NCBI GenBank assembly: GCA_039881145.1
Contig: JAYKKI010000126.1
Coordinates: forward strand, 3,740,501-3,804,500
Direction: 5' to 3'
DNA length: 64,000 bases
Origin: Druceiella hillmani
Lineage: Eukaryota; Arthropoda; Insecta; Lepidoptera; Hepialidae
The translations under genes were made by a program, and so were the position numbers. The notes beneath the pieces are model-generated. The model worked only from the letters and a program-made list of their open reading frames with translations, was not told the DNA's origin and did no database searches. The stretch's first letter is position 1; each line of letters starts with the position of its first letter. Shown piece by piece: positions 12,440 to 25,182 of the stretch.

Positions 12440-12960
12440 GCTTAATTTGTTCGCCGTTGTTAAAGTGAAAAATTTCACCCTCAGTGCGTTGTACAGACCG
12501 TGAAACATCCAGCAAAAATTGTGATTTAATTTATCATCATTCAAAACACAGAGCGCCTTTACATAGCAATAGGCATTATGAGGCAGGAACTGGCACCATG
12601 AGTCAACAAAGAAGTCTTAGAGAATTGGTAGGTTCCACATTTAAGAAAGATGTTCTGAAATTGGCAACCATTTATTTATATGCAAGATAGAGCTCCTTGT
12701 CATACTACATATTCAATCAAAACATATTTACATAACCAAAATATCCCACTGTTGGATTGGCCAAGTAACAGCCCCGATATGAACCCAATTGAAAATGTGT
12801 AAAAGTTGATAGAGGAAAGTGGCTAAAAAAGTGGCTCTGACTAAAGAAAAATCTCATGGATGATCTTTTATCCATGTAAGGAGTCATCGTCTGCAAATGC
12901 AGGAGATTGTAATATTAAGCATTAACAACATACTGCGAAGTATTGAAGCATGAATAGCTG
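12440..12960 (+). mobile_element. Tc1-like transposase fragment
   Basis: A frame at about 12670-12800 reads QDRAPCHTTYSIKTYLHNQ and then LLDWPSNSPDMNPIENV. These are the second Asp block and the third catalytic block of Tc1-type DD34E transposases. The upstream ORF from 12484 is out of frame with it. Stops and shifts show that it is dead. Confidence 0.62.
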
Positions 12961-13064
12961 CAAAAGGTGATTAAACAAAACATCAATACAAAAATACACT
13001 TGAAATTTTAATATTTTTCCTTTACTGAAAGTTAATAAATATTCAATCAAAACTATATTTCAAT

Positions 13065-13123
13065 TGTCTTCTGCATGTAATTAGGTATGTGTTGTTAACA
13101 TACCTAATTACATGCAGAAGACA
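13065..13123. repeat. Perfect 26-bp inverted repeat, 7-nt loop
   Basis: Arms 13065-13090 and 13098-13123 are exact reverse complements around GTTGTTA. It lies just 3' of the Tc1 coding remnant, but each arm occurs once and it is not a terminal repeat of that element. Confidence 0.95.
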
Positions 13124-13124
13124 T

Positions 13125-15400
13125 ACAAATTTAATTTAGTCCATAAAATATCTCAAACCCATTTTTTTACAGCCATTAATTAAGATTTTGCATAGAAACT
13201 ACAGTGCGCCTAATAATTTAGCCAGGGATTGTATATATTTGTCACTCCATGTAGCAGAGTTTGTAACAGAAAAACAAATTGTTAATATGTTTTACAGGGA
13301 AATATAAACGGATGTAGACTAACTTAGTATTGTCCAGAATGCATTTCTCTCTTTGTGAAGACCCAGAGCAGACAGCCTGTGACAGACCGCTATGGCATTT
13401 AATGTGGGACCTTGCCATTTACGTGTGCTTTTACATTTTGGAATCATACACATGCAAAAAACTACACAAATGTTGCAACATGAGTACAATATTCCATCAA
13501 GTAGATCTACTTTGTATCCAAAGGATTGTCTGATCATAGCATCAATTTTTTTTCTAATTTTATTGACAAATACTGAGTTTGAGTGTCTAGATCACAGTTG
13601 AACTTTGAGTAAAAGAATGTGAATCTACTGATTGAATAATTCATATTTTCAATAGGTTCCAATTGTTTTTCAAAGTCAAATTTTTAAAATCGCCTGATTT
13701 ATTAATGTGATCAGCATAAAAATTCCTAGCCATTTTTGCGTGATAACAGCCATAGGTATACAAGCAAATCTGAGTACAATTAAATTGATGAAAAAAGTCT
13801 ATTTCATAAGCTTCCATACATATGAAGATTGATTTTCAAGAGTTGATTTTTTTCACAAACTTATTGTAGCAAGAAATTTCTTTCACTGAAGAAAAGAATC
13901 TTTCAGTTTTTCATAAGAAAATCAAGGCTTTATATTGAATATTGCAGAAACAATCATAAAATTGTGAATATCTGTTTTTAATTTTAACATCTTTTTAACT
14001 TTTAATACATTGATGAGGTCTACAATACTTTTTGTTATAAGACACAACAAGTTTGCTTGCACAATAGTCAAAGAAGCAAAGGGACTGTAAGCAAATTCTA
14101 ACATTTTTACAATAAAACCCTTTTGAGACTTCTGCAACAAAATCTCAAAAACCAAGATTTAAAAGGAAAATATGTTTCTATGGAGCAGTTTATTATCATT
14201 CACAATTTCTGGATATAACCCTAAACTAAAAACTTAACCAATATCAGTTAAGAACAAAAGCCTTCATTGACTTAACTAAGTTTCTTTAACTTTTCTAAAT
14301 AAAGACACAGCCACTGTCCAAATTCATCCATTGAAGTATTAAAATCTTGAAGCATAAGACATATTTTCTTATTGTGGTTTTTAAACATCTTGTGTATTCC
14401 GTTATGTATTTTGGCTCTTAGCTTTACTATTATTATACTCTACAATGTAAATTATATTCTATGCTCAAGTTTATCTCATAGGACTATTGTCAGAGTTGAG
14501 TGTAAACTTCAGAACTAGAATAATCATATCAGAAGTGATGTAATCTGTTGAAAATTATAGTGATTTTGGAGATATTGGAGACAATTTAGAGTATGTAATC
14601 AAAGATCTCATCAAGTTTCGATTTAGCATGTATTAGTTATGTTGTAATACAAAGCTATTACAACATAAAAATCGTATTGTACAAAAGTTCATCACAAAAT
14701 TCTAAACAATCTAAATCAAAAAAATAAACAATCTAAAACAAATTCTATCAATTCTAAAAAATTTAATAATATCCTGCATTTGCTGTTTAATTTTAATGGT
14801 TTCATATTAAGGATACGTTGTACATGCAGAATGAAAACATCACTTGCCTGGAGAACTTTAAAATTCAAATTACAATATATTTTACAAAAAAAACAATCGT
14901 CATAGAAAATTTTTTATGATATAATAGAATACGTTCAAAAATGCCTTTGGCTGGAAGAAACTACACTTATTATAGATAATATAATAAAGAGAAAACGTAA
15001 ATCATAATATTTCATTGCTTTTTCTACAATTGATATAAACTTTTTGAAAAATTTATTCATTTGCAGTGCGAAGATTTTATGCAATACATATGGTATCTGA
15101 TCACTTCGCGGCTCACATATTATGAAATATATGTCGCTTGCAATTCAATTTTCCTCAGTCATCCATGAGCCTTTCAAGTCGGGGTATTTTCATTTTTCTC
15201 TGCACTTCTTGCTATTTACATTTCGTAATATTGAATCATGCACAAAGATATTTTTGTCGCAATTGTAGGTGTAAATTTTATTGATTTCTGTATGTCAAAT
15301 TTATGTAACAAAATAATAACAATAGTTATAAATGTATATCTAATAAATCTCATAGGTAATAAAGACAGATAAGAAAACTTCCAACTCATTACAACATCGT
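13125..15400. other. AT-rich stretch with no recognised gene
   Basis: Several short ORFs on both strands (for example 13319-13537 and 13922-14155, minus strand) match no family I know. They lack splice or promoter context. One hairpin lies at 14637-14668. Confidence 0.4.
14637..14668. repeat. Perfect 13-bp inverted repeat, 6-nt loop
   Basis: Arms 14637-14649 and 14656-14668 (TTATGTTGTAATA) around CAAAGC. Confidence 0.92.
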
Positions 15401-15404
15401 ACTG

Positions 15405-16280
15405 AATAAGAATTTCATAATGTTTTTGAAATTTAAGGTAACAACATATGTCATTTGCAATAAATCGCCACTGCATTCCTTTTTAAAATAATTTTATGGT
15501 GCCATATTAGAATTTCACAATTTGTTTGAGATTAAAGATGGTAGCCTCTGTCATTTACAATAAATCCCAATTATATTAATTTTTGATGAATTTTAGGGTC
15601 CCAATTAGAATTTCACAACTCTTTGGCTTTCGAAATGGTGATAATGGTCGTTTGCAATAAATTGCCACTATATTTGTTTTTGACTAATTTTAAGATGTAA
15701 ATTAGAATTTTATAATGTTTTTGAAATATAAGTTGGTGGCCTCTGTTATTTGCAATAAATTACCATATATTCATTGTCACCTAATTTTAAGTGGTCAAAT
15801 TATAATTTCAAAATGTTTTTAGATTCACTATTATTTATTTTGAATAATTTTAGAGTATCAAATTAGAATTTCCTAATATTTTTGAGACTCCAAATGATGG
15901 CCTTTGTTATTTGCAATAAATCAGCACTATATTGCTTTTCAACTAACTTTAGGGTGCCAAATGAAAATTACTCTATATTTTTGAGATTCAAGATGGCAGA
16001 ATCTATCACTTGCCATAAGGCACCACTATTTTCATTTTGACTAATCTAAGGTTGAATTCGAATTTCACAATATTTTTGAGATTCAAGGTGTAGGGATCTA
16101 TCATTCCCATTAAATCCCTACTACTTTCGTTTTCAACTAATTTTAGAGTGCTAAGTTCATATTCCCCAATGTTTTTGAGTTTCTATATTTCTCGCAATAA
16201 ATGTTCACTACATTCGATTTCAACTCTCGTTAGGGTACAAAAAAATCTAATCCCACAATATTTTAAGATGCAAAGGGTAG
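15405..16280 (+). repeat. Satellite array, about nine 98-bp units, forward orientation
   Basis: Landmarks such as TTTGCAATAAAT recur at about 15452, 15552, 15650, 15747, 15908, 16008, 16104 and 16192. Each unit reads roughly TTAGAATTTCACAAT, TTTTTGAGATT, a GATGGC phrase, TTGCAATAAAT, CCACTATATT, then ACTAATTTTAGGGT. Units have diverged, and one near 15830 is truncated. There is no coding potential. Confidence 0.85.
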
Positions 16281-16284
16281 ATAT

Positions 16285-16720
16285 CAAACTTAGCATCCTA
16301 AAAGTTGTGGAAAACAAATATGTGAATATTTATAGCGAGGAATACAGAGGCCGCTATCTTGGTTTACAAAAACATAATAAATTTTAATTCGAAAACCTAA
16401 AATTAGTCAAAATTTAATATAATAACGATTTTATCAATAGAGAGCCGCCATTTTGAATCTCAAAATCATTGTGCAATTCGAATTTAGCACCTAAAAATTA
16501 GTTGAAAACTAAAATAATTATAATTATTATGAATAATAGTTAGATGAGAGCTGCCACCTGGAATCTCAAAAACATAGTGAAATGCTAATTTGGCATCCTC
16601 AAATTAAACAAAAACGAATATAGTGATGATTTATAATGGGAGATTTGCATACCGCCATCTTATATCTCAAAACTATTGTAAAATTCAAATTCAGCACCGT
16701 AAGGTTAATTACTTGCTTAA
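16285..16720 (-). repeat. The same 98-bp satellite in inverted orientation, about four units
   Basis: Here the reverse complement of the forward unit is seen, for example GCCGCCATTTTGAATCTC (about 16443) followed by AATTTAGCACCTAAAAATTAG. Copies recur at about 16350, 16443, 16550 and 16650. Together with 15405-16280 this forms a large imperfect inverted repeat with its centre near 16283. Confidence 0.8.
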
Positions 16721-16962
16721 TTACTTGCATCGACAAAGTTACACTTATGCTCACGTGATGTATATATAACCTCAAATTTAAAGGTAAAATAAAAAACACT
16801 CTTAATAACTTTGTATTATATTTATTATAAATATAGACAGTATCAACGCTGTACTAAAGGGAAACAGTCTTCATAATCGAAATTTTTGTTAAACTAGTAA
16901 AGAGATCAATCGATATATCTAGGAACTTTTTAATCAATACATTCGTCAGATATCATGATTCA

Positions 16963-17220
16963 CTAATCATGACAGATGTGCTGCTGGCATTTAGCGCACA
17001 CAAATTTTATTTTTTTGGCTTTTGACTTTGGGCAAATATGACATCTTTTATATTTAGTAGATGGACTGCCTCTGGTTGTAGAGCCAACATCTTGAAGATC
17101 AGGACTTCTCTTGAGATGTTTTTGTATGGCTCGGGGTGGTTGTGGTAATGTAGATCGAATTTGTTGGTGTGCTTTTGTAAAATCAACAACAAGATGTTTG
17201 AGAAACTCCCTTCTCAACAT
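16963..17220 (-). pseudogene. piggyBac transposase, C-terminal zinc-finger part
   Basis: It reads RREFLKHL near its start and ends with a Cys-rich domain: CHICPK...FVCAKCQQHICHD (C-x2-C, C-x2-C, H-x-C-H). This matches the cross-brace zinc finger that ends piggyBac transposases. Between it and the DDE part, in shifted frames, lies a TKGGVDTND-like block typical of the family. Confidence 0.75.
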
Positions 17221-17435
17221 TTCGTGGTAAATTTTATTTTTATAAATGACACAGGCATTGATATCAGCAATGTTGAGAAGGCGATAAAATATGACTACTG
17301 GTCATCTTTTTGTCAGCCTTCTGATGATATATGTTCTGTGTATACAGTTAGTCGTTAGTATCCACCCCACCTTTTGTGCGGTTGTAATACAAAATAAAAT
17401 CCAGTTTATTCTTTTCACTTTTGACCACAGCATTG

Positions 17436-17828
17436 TTATGATGCATAGATGAAATTAGCCATCCGCTTCTCCAGACTTAGTGTATCATTAGCCATTCGAT
17501 ATGGACCTTCGGGTTGTACTCCAGAATAAATTTTGAATTTCAATTGATAAAATGTTTCTGAATCCACGCGTGCATAATATTTTACACCATACTTGGTAGG
17601 CTTATTAGGCATATAAATGACGTCAGAAAATCTGCCTCGAAATGCAGGTAATTGTTCATCCAGGGTAACATTTTCAGACACAGAATAATTTGACTTGAAA
17701 TTATTTTTCATCATATCAGTGAACTCCCTTACTGCTCCCAATTTATCTGTCAATTGTCTTTCTGTTCTAATATTTTTATCATAAAAGCGAATACATCCTG
17801 TTATAAAATGAAATCTGTTGAATGACAT
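17436..17828 (-). pseudogene. piggyBac transposase, DDE core part
   Basis: A 130-codon open frame with FNRFHFITGCIRFYDKN, DKLGAVREF and TLDEQLPAFRGR, in which the Asp is the first catalytic residue, then NKPTKYGVKYYARVDSETFY. Upstream homology in other frames extends to about 18130 (MFGVPCSSHMNFKYLW-like). It is truncated at its 3' side by the internal deletion. Confidence 0.8.
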
Positions 17829-18430
17829 AGTATTTTGTAGTAGCCCATAGATACTTGAAATTCATGTGAGAAGAACACGGTACACCAAACATGTAAAGCA
17901 AACCTAAGTAAGCCAGAAGTCCTTCATATTCGAACATTTTACATTCACACTCACGTTGAAACTTTCCTTGAATTGATTTTATGTAATCATTGTGGTGTAA
18001 TACTTAATTTATATCATCCTTTGAAAACATACAAAAGAATGCATCTGATATTTTACTAATTGCTCTGGCTGTTCTCTCAAGCCCGGATGTTTCCCTTATA
18101 AAATAGTGACTACGAACTAGGACACCGGTACGCAGCGACCTTTTGCCCATTATGTGCTTTTATTTTTTGATTTGTAAAATTGATCACATTCTCTTACATG
18201 ACTCGAGAGCAACTCAATATCATCACTACTCCTACTACAGTATATACTCCGACGTGATCTCCTGACACAACCACACGGTGCAGAGCGACGCTCGCAACTA
18301 AACCGAGGCGGGGGAGGTATTTAGGCAGCTACTGGGAATACTGTTACGTTAAATTTAAAAATGGCAGAGTTGCAATGCCTCAAAAACGCAGTGGGGTAAA
18401 ATAAACCCCACGCGAGTAATTAAGGGTTAA

Positions 18431-21415
18431 TAGTAAAAATCACTTAACCCAATTGAAAGACAACTTGATTTCATTATCACTGATCTCGGGTGAAAATGGT
18501 CCCCAAATTCAAAAAAGAATCACCAGCTTTGATATTTTCAGTGATAAGAAACAACATTTAACGGTTTAACACCTAGAGCTCATATTTTCTTTTACTGGCT
18601 ATTTATATTTACGTGCTGACCGGGTATTCAGAATTAGCAAAAAGGAATTTCACAAATTAGACACAATTATACACCCCACTCAGTAGGAAGAAATAATTTC
18701 GGATCAGTCAACCATTATGAAATTAGGAGAAGACTATGTAGATTATGATTGGAAAAAGGTTGCAGAAAAAGCTATTAAGCCTCCCACTGAGTGGAGTATT
18801 AATTTTTCAAAGTGGATTATATTTAAGACATACCAAGTAACAAAATAATGTTGTGGCTTTGGGAGAGGCTGTTTTTAAAACAGTAACAGAAAATAACGAA
18901 AATATATGTAGGAAAAACTAAAATATTATCATGTCAATTATTAACTAATTATTAATTTATAATTAAAAGAGTTCTGTTAAAACAATTGAAAATCAAAGAT
19001 GTTAAAACCTTGTTGTATAAACATTATGGAGCAGAGTAAGATAAATTAACGGAACTATCAATTTATGAAAATATTTTAAATTCAAATTCTAATCTGGAAG
19101 AGGAAGATATTCAAGAAATTAATCATTCAGAATTTGATTTCTATGAACTCCAAGAAAAAGACCAAAGATTTCTTATTTTATTGTACAATAAATTTATTTT
19201 TTATTAAATGGTTGTATTGTTGGTTTGTCATCACATTTTATTTTTTAAATTCGTTCCTGGTTAACCCTGGCCAGTAGGTTAATAATAAATATACTTAAGT
19301 CACAATAAGTTATCAACAAAGATGGCTATGTCGACTATTTGGAAATAAATGTAACTAAGTCCATCGGTAATCGTAGCATATCTTTATTTTTTGAACACTA
19401 ACGATACTCAATTGATTATTAAAAAAAGAAAGTAAATATTAATATTCCAATGTCGAGTTGGAAGTGTTTGGGTGTTTCAATAAAAATTTTCCTCATTTTA
19501 TATGTGTATAATCAAGTCTGTTGGGCTTAGCTAATTTTGTTTATAAACCCCTTATTTATTAGTTACATATTTTTTCACAATAACTGCTATGTTCTCAGAC
19601 ATAAAATGATGCCACAGTAAAAACTAATAGTGGTGACCTAGTAGAATGTATATGATAGATGCTAAATGTGGACATTAAAATTATAAATTAATCCTACCAT
19701 TCACTATTATGATGGGACCTAATAAACGTTTATCTTAAAATTGTATACACAATAACACTAAAGAGAGACTTGACAATGAGAGCTGTTTTCAGGGTTACAG
19801 ATTATTTGATTACATATATAAAATCATTGCAGAATAAAAATTTACATATGCATGCCAAGACCGTAAATAGATTGATAATCTTTCATTGCAATATAACTAT
19901 CTCAATATCTACATTACAAAAATAACAGTACTGAATTATTTTTAAAAATTATGGTTTAAATTGCTTTATGCCCACTGAAATATTTAATGACACAAGAAAT
20001 TATTTTTGATATAGTGCTATAATAGTTAGGCAATATTATATAGTCATCATCGTTTTCCATTTTAAAAACAACCATTAAGTATAAATAACCATTAACCAAA
20101 TGTTTTTGTTCCTTGTGGATTAGGAACATAAAACAAACATAAGATCAGTCTTTATGACTTATTTGAGCAAAGGTGTGATTTTTCTTTTGAAAAACAAAAT
20201 ATAACTTTGACTCTGTGATTGTTTATTTTGCATTGCATCAAAGGAAATGAAATATTTTTATTTCGTATGCTTGTTAACAACATGTTTCTCTCTAGCAGTT
20301 GAAGAGTTTGTGAGTAATTATATTTAATTAAATAATTCTTCTGTAAAATGATAAACTTTCCTTTTGAATTCATACACGGAACTCTTCTTTATTCATGTAT
20401 TATTTATTATTATTATAATTTTAGAATAACATAGTGAAAATAAAGGTTCTTCTAATTTCATCATGGCTGCCTGCCCATTTCCTGTTACTACACATAATTA
20501 AACATAATTAATTTTGTCTTGTTTTCAAACCTCATCTACTAAATATTAATCTTTGAAATGGGTTATAATGTATCTCTCGCCTTCTCTAGTTTTTGAACTG
20601 ACAAGGCGATGGGTGCCATTTATTTCAAATTATTTGAACGTTAATAAATATGTTACATAAAACGATAATGGCACCCAAATTTTAATAGTTCTGACACGCA
20701 TGTGAAATTGTACCATTTTGTCTGCTTGGACAATATCTCCAAAATTGACCTCATTAATCAGTTTTATATTAAATTTTACAAATAACAGCAAAATATTTGT
20801 AATGGATCTATTAAGCAAGAGTTAGTGGATCTATTAAGACTTGGATTAGGAAAATTTCATTAAAATTAGGTACATAAGAAAATTTACATATTCAAAGGAA
20901 CATTTTTTCTATTAAATAATTACAAATCACAGTAAAATTTTTCACTGTATAAAAATATCAACTCCTTGAGTCTTAAAGGGCGCATCCACCATTTTAGAGA
21001 AAATGAAATTTTAATGCTGATGTTTATAGTTAAAGTTTCAAAATTCATAATAAAGTATTATTCAAAATTAAGTTCTAAATAAAGTGTTATACAGTTCATA
21101 ATTTTTAAACTGTTAAACACAAACTCCTTTAAATTAATTTTGAACCTGTAATGAATTTGATTGCGTAGAATCCAATAAAAAAAGACAATCATAAAAAACA
21201 ATAGGACGCACAACCCTTATTTTTAAAAAATTTTGATGTTTACAACCGCTAGACTTATCTGAAATAAGATATACGTTGACTTACATAACCTTTGACAACA
21301 TGTTAAATAAAACAAATTTCACTAATATTCTTACACTTTCACTCATATTACCTCACTAATCATACAGCTTTCACTTAACTCCTACATAATAAAATATAAT
21401 TCATTACATGCAAGC
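18431..21415. other. Space between genes, mostly unassigned
   Basis: Near 18669-18690 and 18781-18801 an imperfect 20-bp inverted pair (ACTCCACTCAGTGGGA-like) bounds a small stretch. Near 19090 an acidic phrase (EEEDIQEINHSEFDFYELQ) and at 19256 TTAACCCTGG might come from another piggyBac; the support is weak. From 19270 to 21415 I see nothing beyond AT-rich DNA. Confidence 0.35.
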
Positions 21416-21419
21416 GCAA

Positions 21420-21840
21420 GGATATTTTTTTGCCAATTAATTGGGTATTTGACTAAATTTTTTTTATTTTATTAATCATAATTTCAATGTACAAGCTGAT
21501 GAAGAGTGAAAAATTTTTTTAATAATGTTAAAAATTGACCGAGTTAAAAAGTTTAAATTTAACCTTTAGAGATTGCCGTTCGCAATACTATGTTGTGAAG
21601 TTATTTTTAGTATTGCACATTATATTCTACGAAAGGAAAAGAGACAGGGATATACACAACTCTATCCGTATCTTCAAATTTAGAAACCTACAACTGGCTT
21701 ATTTTTCAATTAATTTTTTAATGTTTTTCAAGACTGGTTTTTAATTAACTTATATTTCATAATATTGTATAAAAAATATCAAAATTTTGGAATGAGTCAA
21801 CTACCGTATTCTGTTAGTGACTTCAAATATTCTATTTAAA
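21420..21840 (-). repeat. Dispersed repeat R1, copy 2
   Basis: Aligns over most of its length with the reverse complement of 6861-7310. Shared phrases include AAGAGACAGGGATATAC and CAAGACTGGTTTTTAATTAA. The short ORF from 21535 lies wholly inside the repeat and is not a gene. Confidence 0.7.
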
Positions 21841-21844
21841 TATG

Positions 21845-24505
21845 GTGAAAGAAAAGCTGCATGTACTTGTAGACAGTAACATTAAACCAGTTTTGATTTT
21901 ATGTTATGTTTTCAAACCAGAGTTTATTTTCGTAAGATAAAAAAAAGCGCAGTACAAAAACTTTTGTAAATTACAAAATTCGGCATACATTTTAAAGGAA
22001 AATTTAGAAACAATAAAAATAGGTTTCTTAGTGCCTTAGTATGTTTAATCAATTTCTTATAATATGATGATTTCAAATTCTATATTGCAGGTGACTTTTT
22101 CAATAGTCTGACTTTTTAAGTTGTCTTAGAAAAGTTATGTTTGGTTGACAATTTTTAATAAATACTTTACCTTACTTTGATAAGTTGAAGTTATGTTTGA
22201 TTTTTTTTCATAAAATAATTCCCGCCTTTCCGAAGCACATCAAAAAGTAAATAAACTGTTTACTTTATATAATACATAAACGCAAAATGTCATTAAAAAC
22301 AAAATACTACCTATTTATTAATAGTTTTTACTATGATTGTGGAAATAAATATTTCTTTTCGGCAATTTATCTAGCATTGTTACAATTTTAAGAAATGTTT
22401 AATATTACTCGTATGTACTTACTATTGGATAAATTCAGTTTGTTCCTATTATCGCCTAAATAATTATCGATTCTTAAGCAATTTCAAGTTAAAAATATGG
22501 TGAGTTTGACCTTATATAGGCATGTGTCTGCAAGTTTCCCAAAAACTACTCAATCGACTTAATTGTTAATACAAGAAATAATGGTTTTCCTTTATCCAAA
22601 GAAAATTCCTCAGTACACTTTAAACTTAGAAACCGGAGAGATTGGGTCAATAATAAATGCAATTAACAAAAAAAATTAATTTGTTCTAATGTATAACTAA
22701 TGAGAGACAGGCTATGAAGAGTTGAATATTATATTGTTACCTATGAGAGAAACTGCTTTTTCCAGTTTTTTAACCATTTGAATCACCTTTAATCACAACA
22801 ACATATACATTAAATGAAAATATTACTTGTTATGAGTCTAATGATCTATAACCCATACATGGGTACTGTCAAAAACATATCCAAATAATGGTAAGGTAGT
22901 AAAGAGATATATATGGTCATTACATTTCCATCTATATGAGAGTGGGATTTTGCTGGTTTTAATAATCAAGATCGCCTTTAATCATAAAAACATCAACATG
23001 AAAAAATACTAATTAATATGTGTCCAATTAATTATAATTAATTTCTGGAAAATTCGGGGAACAAATTTAAATCAACAAAATGAATTACTGAATATGATTC
23101 TAATAGTCAAAATCTGGAAAGCGGTCACATCATTGCAATATATCTGTCTAAAGTAAAAGCAAAGAACCTATAAATGAGTGTATTTATTATTTTAAGAAAA
23201 TCTTTTATAACAATATATATAAATGCAATTGTCCCTTACACTGTATATTGCTTAATGATATTTCTAATTGGTAGTTACGTTCTAAGCCTCTTGCACGGAA
23301 ACTATTTTTTAGGGTGTGAAAGACATGTTTCTTAAAGTTTCTTTTGTTTTCTTAAAATTCATGTAGCTTTAATAAAATAAAATAATGTAAAAAAAATAAT
23401 CATTTTAGTTTTTTGCGTGTACTGAAAATTTTTTCTGACATTTACGCCCTTGAAAACTCAAGATAATATATATAATAAATATTTATAAAAATTTATCGTC
23501 TATTCTCTTCAATTGAATAAAGTAAATTTACCAAATTAATAATCCATTGAAATACTCCTATTTTTAACATACTTGTTAGAGAAGAGGAATAATGTAAAAT
23601 ATTTTGGTTTTTTTTTTTGGTTCTTGATTTGGTTGTCTCGTATGTAGTGAAAAAGACAACAAAAAAAATTCATATAATATTTTTGACTAAATTTTAAAGG
23701 ATATGTTCAATAACCCTACTGATGAGGTCCGCAAGTAAAATAATTTACACATTTTATGTTTCACTAAAATATAGCAAAAGGTATAAAAAAAATAAAACAA
23801 CCATTTTTATTTTATAAAATTTTATAACATACTTTATTATTTATATTTGTACTAACATAACTCTAATTGTTAAAACAAAAAAGTACATGTATGCACAATG
23901 AACATGTTATCATTAACTGCTCAATCAATTCGGTAAATTCTTTAACCATTAAAAATACAAACCTTTATGGTTTTAGGTTTTTAGATTCAGTTTTAATTTC
24001 TCCATTGTCACATACAAATTAACCCTTAATGACAATTATCTAACCTATAATAAACAATACTAAAAGAAAATTCTACAAAATTAGATTACTATCACAATTA
24101 TTAACAAAAGTAGATACTTTATCGTAAAATGTTTAACACCAATACAATCATTACCCTCTCATATTTTTTTTGATGTCATTCAGATCATTTACAGAGTCAA
24201 GTTCTTTAAAAAAACTACTGCCCAATCTTCAATATAATGTACACCAATTTTTTCTCATGTTCGATTCGGCACTAATATCTATTATTTAATTTATCTGCAT
24301 TACATATATTATTGATTCAACTGGTATTAGATGCAAAAATTATGTAAAATTTAAAGAATTCTTGGCTTAAGGGAAACACTTCTTCATAGTATTTAACGGG
24401 CTTCCTGCCTTGGGAAAACCACATCCTCATATTTCCGCAACCATTATAATCTGATTAGTTTGCTCCCATTTCAAAATAAGCAGGGACACATATATGAATG
24501 TTATA
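21845..24505. other. Upstream region of gene D, first exon not found
   Basis: Exon 1 of gene D should lie here or further left. I found no ATG-led hydrophobic exon with a good donor and no copy of the family promoter box. Two loosely similar stretches at about 22690-22860 and 22930-23030 (CACCTTTAATCACAACAACAT against CGCCTTTAATCATAAAAACAT) suggest an old duplication. Confidence 0.35.
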
Positions 24506-24507
24506 TA

Positions 24508-24545
24508 TATATACTAGCTTGACCCGTGCGAAGTCTTCGCATTAT
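24508..24545 (+). repeat. Repeat-element boundary motif (ACTAGCTTGACCCGTGCG)
   Basis: ACTAGCTTGACCCGTGCGAA follows a TA run. It resembles the ACTAGCTGACCCGGCGAACT motif found at the end of many arthropod dispersed repeats. The class of element cannot be decided here. Confidence 0.35.
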
Positions 24546-24927
24546 TTATTCCATTATGAAGCTCAGATGACAGATCAAACAAATATTTTACTAAAATTGA
24601 CATATAGAGGCGCAAGTATCAAAAGCATTGAGCTAAAGTGCCACTTTATTTATATGTGAGTAGATTTGAAATTAAACAAAAATTTTACCGACCGTCAATC
24701 ATATTGACGTTGAGCCGTTAGATGGCAGCATTGCTGTTTTGTGTATATAATTTTAATAATTAATTAATTTGCAAAAACAATAGCAATAATAAATTTTTTA
24801 GTTGTGGATGCCGGTAGAGCAAGCAATTATCTATAAAATGATATATAATTTATGTGGATTAGTTGTGAGGTTTTTTCTAAAAAGGGAGTGTAACATCTTA
24901 ACCTTAGCGTATTAATATATATGATGA

Positions 24928-24958
24928 TGTGTGTGTGTGTGTATGTGTGTGTGTGTGT

Positions 24959-24991
<33 letters not shown>
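24928..24991. repeat. (TG)n and (TA)n compound microsatellite
   Basis: A TG run with one TA interruption is followed directly by a TA run, ending 38 bp before the exon 2 acceptor of gene D. Confidence 0.95.
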
Positions 24992-24994
<3 letters not shown>

Positions 24995-25029
24995 TACATA
25001 ACTAATAATTTATAATTATTCTCTAACAG

Positions 25030-25182
25030 GGCAATTTTAAGGCAATATTACATAAAGTAACTGACTGCAATATTAACAGCTGGAGTCCCGTGACTACCAC
25101 CAGCCACGTTGTCACTCATAACAATGGAACTCAGGACTTGGTAATGACAGTCAACGCATCTTCGATAACTGGACCTGTGGGG
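25030..25182 (+). CDS. Gene D exon 2
   Basis: Fifty-one codons after acceptor ctctaacag. It has C13, then N-G-T and N-A-S sequons within one residue of those in gene A, and ends ITGPVG. The donor is either GGG|gttcgt, which gives the length closest to the paralogues, or CGT|gtaaaa at 25188, which adds Val-Arg. Confidence 0.65.

Larger units (their letters stand above)
16960..18430 (-). mobile_element. piggyBac-type transposon, internally deleted, one end preserved
   Basis: The right end is intact: a TTAA target at 18427-18430 is followed inwards by CCCTTAATTACTCGCGTGGG, a terminal sequence with its own CCCCAC inverted repeat. The minus-strand coding parts are the DDE core, the GGVDT block and the C-terminal zinc finger (see the two coding entries). 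No left terminal repeat is visible, and about 100 codons of the catalytic middle are missing, so the element cannot move by itself. Confidence 0.8.

Noticed and set aside
12484..12690. 68-codon ORF as a host gene
   Set aside because: It overlaps a Tc1 transposase remnant whose recognisable frame is different.
13319..13601. Overlapping ORFs on both strands as a Cys-rich peptide gene
   Set aside because: Three frames overlap with no family resemblance, no signal peptide and no splice or promoter context.
19085..19270. Second piggyBac element
   Set aside because: Only an acidic phrase and a TTAACCC word were seen; there is no DDE or zinc-finger block.
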